Assembly (NCBI GenBank): GCA_008508345.1
Contig: QNGE01000845.1
Span: forward strand, 127,073 to 191,072
Reading direction: 5' to 3'
Length of the DNA stretch: 64,000 bases
Origin: Paragonimus westermani
Taxonomy: Eukaryota > Platyhelminthes > Trematoda > Plagiorchiida > Troglotrematidae
Below, piece by piece: positions 60,001-64,000 of this stretch. Every line of letters starts with the position of its first letter. The first letter of the stretch is position 1. The position numbers and the translations under genes are program-made. A model generated the notes under the pieces. That model saw only the letters and a list, made by a program, of their open reading frames with translations, did no database searches and was not told where the DNA came from.

Positions 60001-62329
60001 AAGAGAACTGTCCAGTAGAGTACGGTCAACAGCGATTCGGAATAATACACAACTGCACTATTCTTGCGCTTCAGAAATTAATCTAACAACGAAGGTATTA
60101 GTTTATTGAACTTAATGATGTGGATTCGCATAATTGATTCTGTTGACCCGGCCAACTCGTTTCAAGTGCTGTTGCGTAATCAAAACCTCAAACTACTTAC
60201 TTTCTCCGATGCAATGTTGACCACTACTCATCGCCCGTCTTGGTGTGTGCACAAGATGTTGATTCATGCAATTTGTCTGCCCTGGAACTGACGACAGTCT
60301 TTGTTTCATGTAAATCCAATCGTTGAATGTTTTTATTGTGTTACTATCCACATATCCTATATATTCTAATGTTTTACGTTCGTGATTGAAGAGAGTAAAC
60401 GAAATGTTAACATCTCGCGATGTGTCTTCAATCGTTATTAGTGAACTGGATCAAGGGGACGCAGTGTTCTAACTAATCGAGTTAGCTGTTGAATTCACCG
60501 AATGGTGACAGATTGTGGTAGGGTGTTCCAGAGTGCGCACACCCGGAAGACCACTATGCAACGCTTGCAAGACAAGTGATCAGTTGGATGTTGCAGTCTC
60601 CGCCAACCAGTGAGGTGGATTTGGGATGTCAAATTTCCTAGTACTGGTGCATTATTCTAAGTTCTGAAGTCAACTTAGCTCTGATATGTGGACGGTACAC
60701 AGAGAATTGTTCTAGGTTAAACCACCTGCTTGGATATGACGGTTAACTGCGAGCTTTCCTTTGTGTCCCTCCAGTAACTATGATGTACTACTCATAAAAC
60801 ATTAACTGTTTAAGTGTGGACACCGAGGACTAGCCCTCTGATTCGCACAAGAGGAGGGTAGAAGGTCGTGGACGGAGGTATGAAACCGGAATAAATGACT
60901 GGTTAAACGCAGATCAGATGCACAGTTATCACGACGACCACTGCATGTGAATGAACGCTGTTGTTCTTGGTAGTGAACTGGTGGACAATATGCTGATTTC
61001 GGTTGACAACAACGGCTTTCAGGACACAACGCAAAGGCACGCTACCCAATAGCTAAGAGCAATTATGGGTATTTAACTAAGTGTGGGGAAGTATCACCAA
61101 GATGGATATTGACGAAATCTTCGAGAGTCAAATCAACTCAATAATACGTTGTGCCCCAAGAAATAGTGAGGAATCCAGTAAGCAGTCGAACTGATTAACT
61201 AACACTCATGACCACGAAAGTGCAACTCATAAAGAAACGGGGGCAGCTTAAAACGATCGGTTCTAGGGCCGGTTCATCAGTAGTAATACTTAGAGCTCGT
61301 CTTCAGGACTGCAGCCAGTTCTGCAGAAGTGGTTTCCGTAGGCCTATGTTAACGACACGATGCGGATAATCGAAAACGTGGGAAGCAAACTCTTGAAAAC
61401 AACCTGCTTCAAAAGCTCACAGAACGATACGCACAGTTTCTGGGCACACTGCTCTAGTGCTGGAACTGTGTTCTGTCACGTGCGCTGAAGCTGTGACACT
61501 TCAAAGACTTGCAGTCATAAGACGGTGAAAGATGGCACATTTGGACCAACCAATGAAGGCCATCCTTGGGACTTTCGGATACCCATTGAAAGATACTGAA
61601 GGCAGAACCATCGTCTATTTTCATCCCTGTTTCATCAGAAGTCTCTGACCTGCCACAATGCCAGTTTACTAGAAGCGGAGACAGAACCTAAGGTTAGCTT
61701 GTGATCAGTCGGTTTGGACGGGCTATGGTAATGTAAGAGTACGCTCATGAGCACTCCAATCATTTTAATCAAAATACACTCATCTCGATTCTTCTACTGT
61801 TTGGTTGGCGAACAGGAGCACTGTAACCATGTTTTGGTATTCTCATCGTTTCGTATCCTTCAGTGCCAGTGAGACGACTGCTCAGCAAGCAACCAGCCCC
61901 CAGATGGAAAGGCCTGTCTGCTTGGTCAAGAAAAACAGTCATCTGACCAAATCATCCACCGTTTAAAGTACGCTCGTGTCCATGCTCTGCCAATCAATTA
62001 AACCAGTCAGGACAAACGAGTTTACTATTTGGGGTAGAGTGAACAAACCTGGTCGTTGCGATCGGCTTTATATAAACGATACACTGCGTTGAAAAGCAAT
62101 TTCACCAACCTTTTGCCTACCGAGGACATCATCGTAACCCTCATATGTATTAAATGGAAAAAGTTATCAGGTATACGGATGCATACGCTTTGGTAAACTC
62201 ATGCTGGAACCGAGGTTTTGCAGCTTTGCATTCAAAAACTTAACGATTACAAGCAAAACGCGTTAACATAACTTCAAAATTCTTACGTATGCCCATATCT
62301 TTTGAGTGTCTACAATGGTAGTCAACGGC
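57069..62329. other. No recognised gene
   Basis: About 5.3 kb. A GC-richer stretch at 57.74-58.18 kb has a 115-codon open frame without an ATG start and GTGT-rich flanks. The repeat at 60390-60465 is listed separately. No domain recognised. Confidence 0.4.
60390..60465 (+). repeat. Dispersed repeat shared with 28.3 kb
   Basis: AAGAGAGTAAACGAAATGTT followed by AACATCTCGCGATG matches 28262-28295. A weaker similarity continues to GCAGTGTT. Confidence 0.5.
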
Positions 62330-63160
62330 ATTGCAAAACTGCTGTTACATGGACTGCCTAAAATTCATAAATCCAATGTCCCACTTCAGCCTATCACTCC
62401 AGTGTGTAGCGTGCCACAACACAAGTTAGCTAGTTGGTTAGACGATTTGATCAGCAAACAATTCAGATAGTAAACCCTGGGAGACAGTTTTGAACTTGTG
62501 AATTGCATACATGGTTTAGATGTTCGAGATAAACTGATATGACTTCCCTGTTTGATAGCATTCCTCTTAAGGAAACTGTTGACAGCATCTGCAATGAGCA
62601 GTACACTGTGTCCGCTTCAAGCGGACCTTTTGATGGCTAAAGTAGATTCTACATTACACCAAAACCTGACAAACCCGGTGTAGTATACACATTATACAGG
62701 TGACATCTTAGTCATTCTTGAAGAACAACACGATTCGAATGTTTCTTGAAGGTGAATCAAGCTCATGCAAACCTGACGCCAACTACACGAAATGAAGTGA
62801 ATGACCGTATTCCGTACTTGGATATCCTGTTCACCTGAAATTTAGATGACGCGACGGGAAGATATGTCCACAGAGAACTCAATTGGGTAGTGTATGTACT
62901 TCGAAAGGTTCCGTCCAGTGCAGTATAAAGGAAGCCTAGTTAGAATGCTTTGCTTACAGAGCTTGGAAGTTAGGTACGGAGATGATCTACCACCACAGTT
63001 AAGCACATTGATAGATACTCTACAGACCAGTGCCATGAACGTTTTAGAAAGCACAGCAGCTTCATTGCCCCCAACAGTACAGATAAGAACGAGCACAATG
63101 CACTTAGAACACACGTCTGTAAGTGTCAGCCAGTCAACAACGACAAGAAAGCGTTGAACA
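62330..63160 (+). pseudogene. Penelope-like element reverse transcriptase, decayed copy
   Basis: Plus-strand frames give LLHGLPKIHKSNVPLQPITP and SVPQHKLASWLDDLI (62339-62465), SLFDSIPLKETVDSIC (about 62540-62590), YTGDILVILEEQHDSN (about 62692-62735) where the catalytic YVDD has become YTGD, NQAHANLTPTTRNEVNDRIP and YLDILFT (about 62755-62838), then RFRPVQYKGSLVRMLC and LPPQLSTLIDTLQ (about 62905-63030). This is the PLE order. Frames change repeatedly and stops are frequent. A GIY-YIG domain should follow after 63160, but I cannot recognise it. Confidence 0.75.
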
Positions 63161-63780
63161 GCCGTTACATACAGAACGCATAACGCTGCAGAACTGTGTA
63201 TTAAAACGAGTCAGAGTTTTGCCAATCTTTCCAGTTATAAACAAACAGCCTACGTCTATCATGACCCACTGTATATACAAATATTCCTATGTAAGTTGAG
63301 AAGTATTGGCAACTGATCGCAGCTATCAAATTCCTATAGACTTTCCCATTTGAAAAGAAGCATCAGACTTGAGTTTCGCTCTTGTTAACACTCGTCGGTA
63401 GTGCATAATCATGTCACAATTGGAAATAGAACTCCGAAAACATGTTCGTGAGGTAACCATGCTGATCAGTGCACCACTGAACTCAGATCGAACAAGATCG
63501 AGTTATCGCACGCAAATTCCCAGCTACAATCGCTTATAAGCAGTGTTGAAATTTCCCGATCACCTCGAGAAGAGATACAGCAACTGTGCTGTTAACTCCG
63601 ACTGATGATCGCACGACTAAGACTTCTCTTCAGGGTTGACTGGAATGTCCATGTGAATGCGACAGTTATTATTAGTTGTGAGTGATGTTCAACTTGACTG
63701 AATCCTCCTCTACTTATCAGTGATCAAGTATTCGTACAACCTCAGCGTGGGTCATGTGGGAAGTTTGAACTGATAACTAG
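63161..63780. other. No clear feature between PLE remnant and LTR
   Basis: It may hold unrecognisable remains of the PLE 3' part. No motif is certain. Confidence 0.4.
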
Positions 63781-64000
63781 TGTTGTGAATCCAGAAGGCG
63801 GATGACACAAAGGTTGCTTTATTGAGGAAACCAACACACTACTTAAGCGTCTGATCACGACTAGAAACGGAAACACTCATTTGCACACCATACTCTTCTG
63901 AGGATACTCCAGTCGCTTTAGACACTATGTATCAGTTCCGTCGTGTAGCGAAAGCCATTATATGTCATTCTGCCCTCCAACGATCCATCCCGTATCTCTG
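63781..64000 (-). repeat. LTR of the gypsy-like family, cut by the window end
   Basis: It starts at TGTTGTGAATCCAGAAGGCG, the reverse complement of the family LTR 3' end, and matches 12050 onward to the last base. The AATAAA signal is present on the minus strand (about 63818-63823). It is either a solo LTR or the 3' LTR of a minus-strand element whose body lies beyond the window. Confidence 0.8.

Overview
The window looks like gene-poor nuclear DNA of a parasitic flatworm, most likely a digenean trematode. Composition is moderate in GC. No long intact reading frame of cellular type is visible. What can be recognised is a dense graveyard of retroelements: CR1-like non-LTR elements, Penelope-like elements (PLEs) with GIY-YIG remnants, a Ty3/gypsy-like LTR element and tRNA-derived SINE pieces. 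The species assignment is an inference from element types. No rRNA, functional tRNA, CRISPR or operon is visible.

Left part (1-23 kb): a 3' CR1 fragment (1-701, minus), a worn SINE head (2.16 kb), a broken PLE (6.5-8.9 kb, minus) bounded by repeated ends, a 385-bp TG...CA repeat (9.13 kb, second copy at 32.1 kb), a solo gypsy-type LTR (12.05-12.36 kb, minus) and a 107-base N gap at 17.35 kb flanked by a 70-bp direct repeat. The rest holds only short, unassignable ORFs.

Middle (23-39 kb): an almost complete but dead CR1-like element on the minus strand (about 27.55 down to 23.46 kb). It keeps a 5' region, an APE-type endonuclease, a reverse transcriptase, a C-terminal domain and a (GAT)n tail, and its endonuclease is split by a second CR1 3' end in the opposite orientation. 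Then come a SINE-derived hairpin (34.2 kb), a tiny CR1 derivative carrying only both ends (35.2-35.4 kb) and the best preserved PLE (36.85-38.94 kb, minus).

Right part (42-64 kb): a PLE end-only insertion with a 14-bp target duplication (42.75 kb); a decayed non-LTR RT (47.05-48.08 kb); a gypsy-like element with 5' LTR, gag, protease and start of RT (48.15-50.21 kb). The protease is interrupted by a 260-bp palindromic PLE insertion with a 13-bp target duplication and hammerhead-ribozyme-like cores. Next is a very large inverted repeat with 959-bp arms around a 3.1-kb spacer (52.01-57.07 kb), then a further decayed PLE (62.3-63.2 kb) and the edge of another LTR copy (63.78 kb to the end).

The parts do not form a working pathway. 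They record successive insertions, deletions and probable gene conversion. The strongest points for a second look are the 52-57 kb inverted repeat, the ribozyme-like palindrome at 49.3-49.5 kb, the covarying 3' hairpin of the CR1 family, and two single-N junctions that may be assembly collapses.
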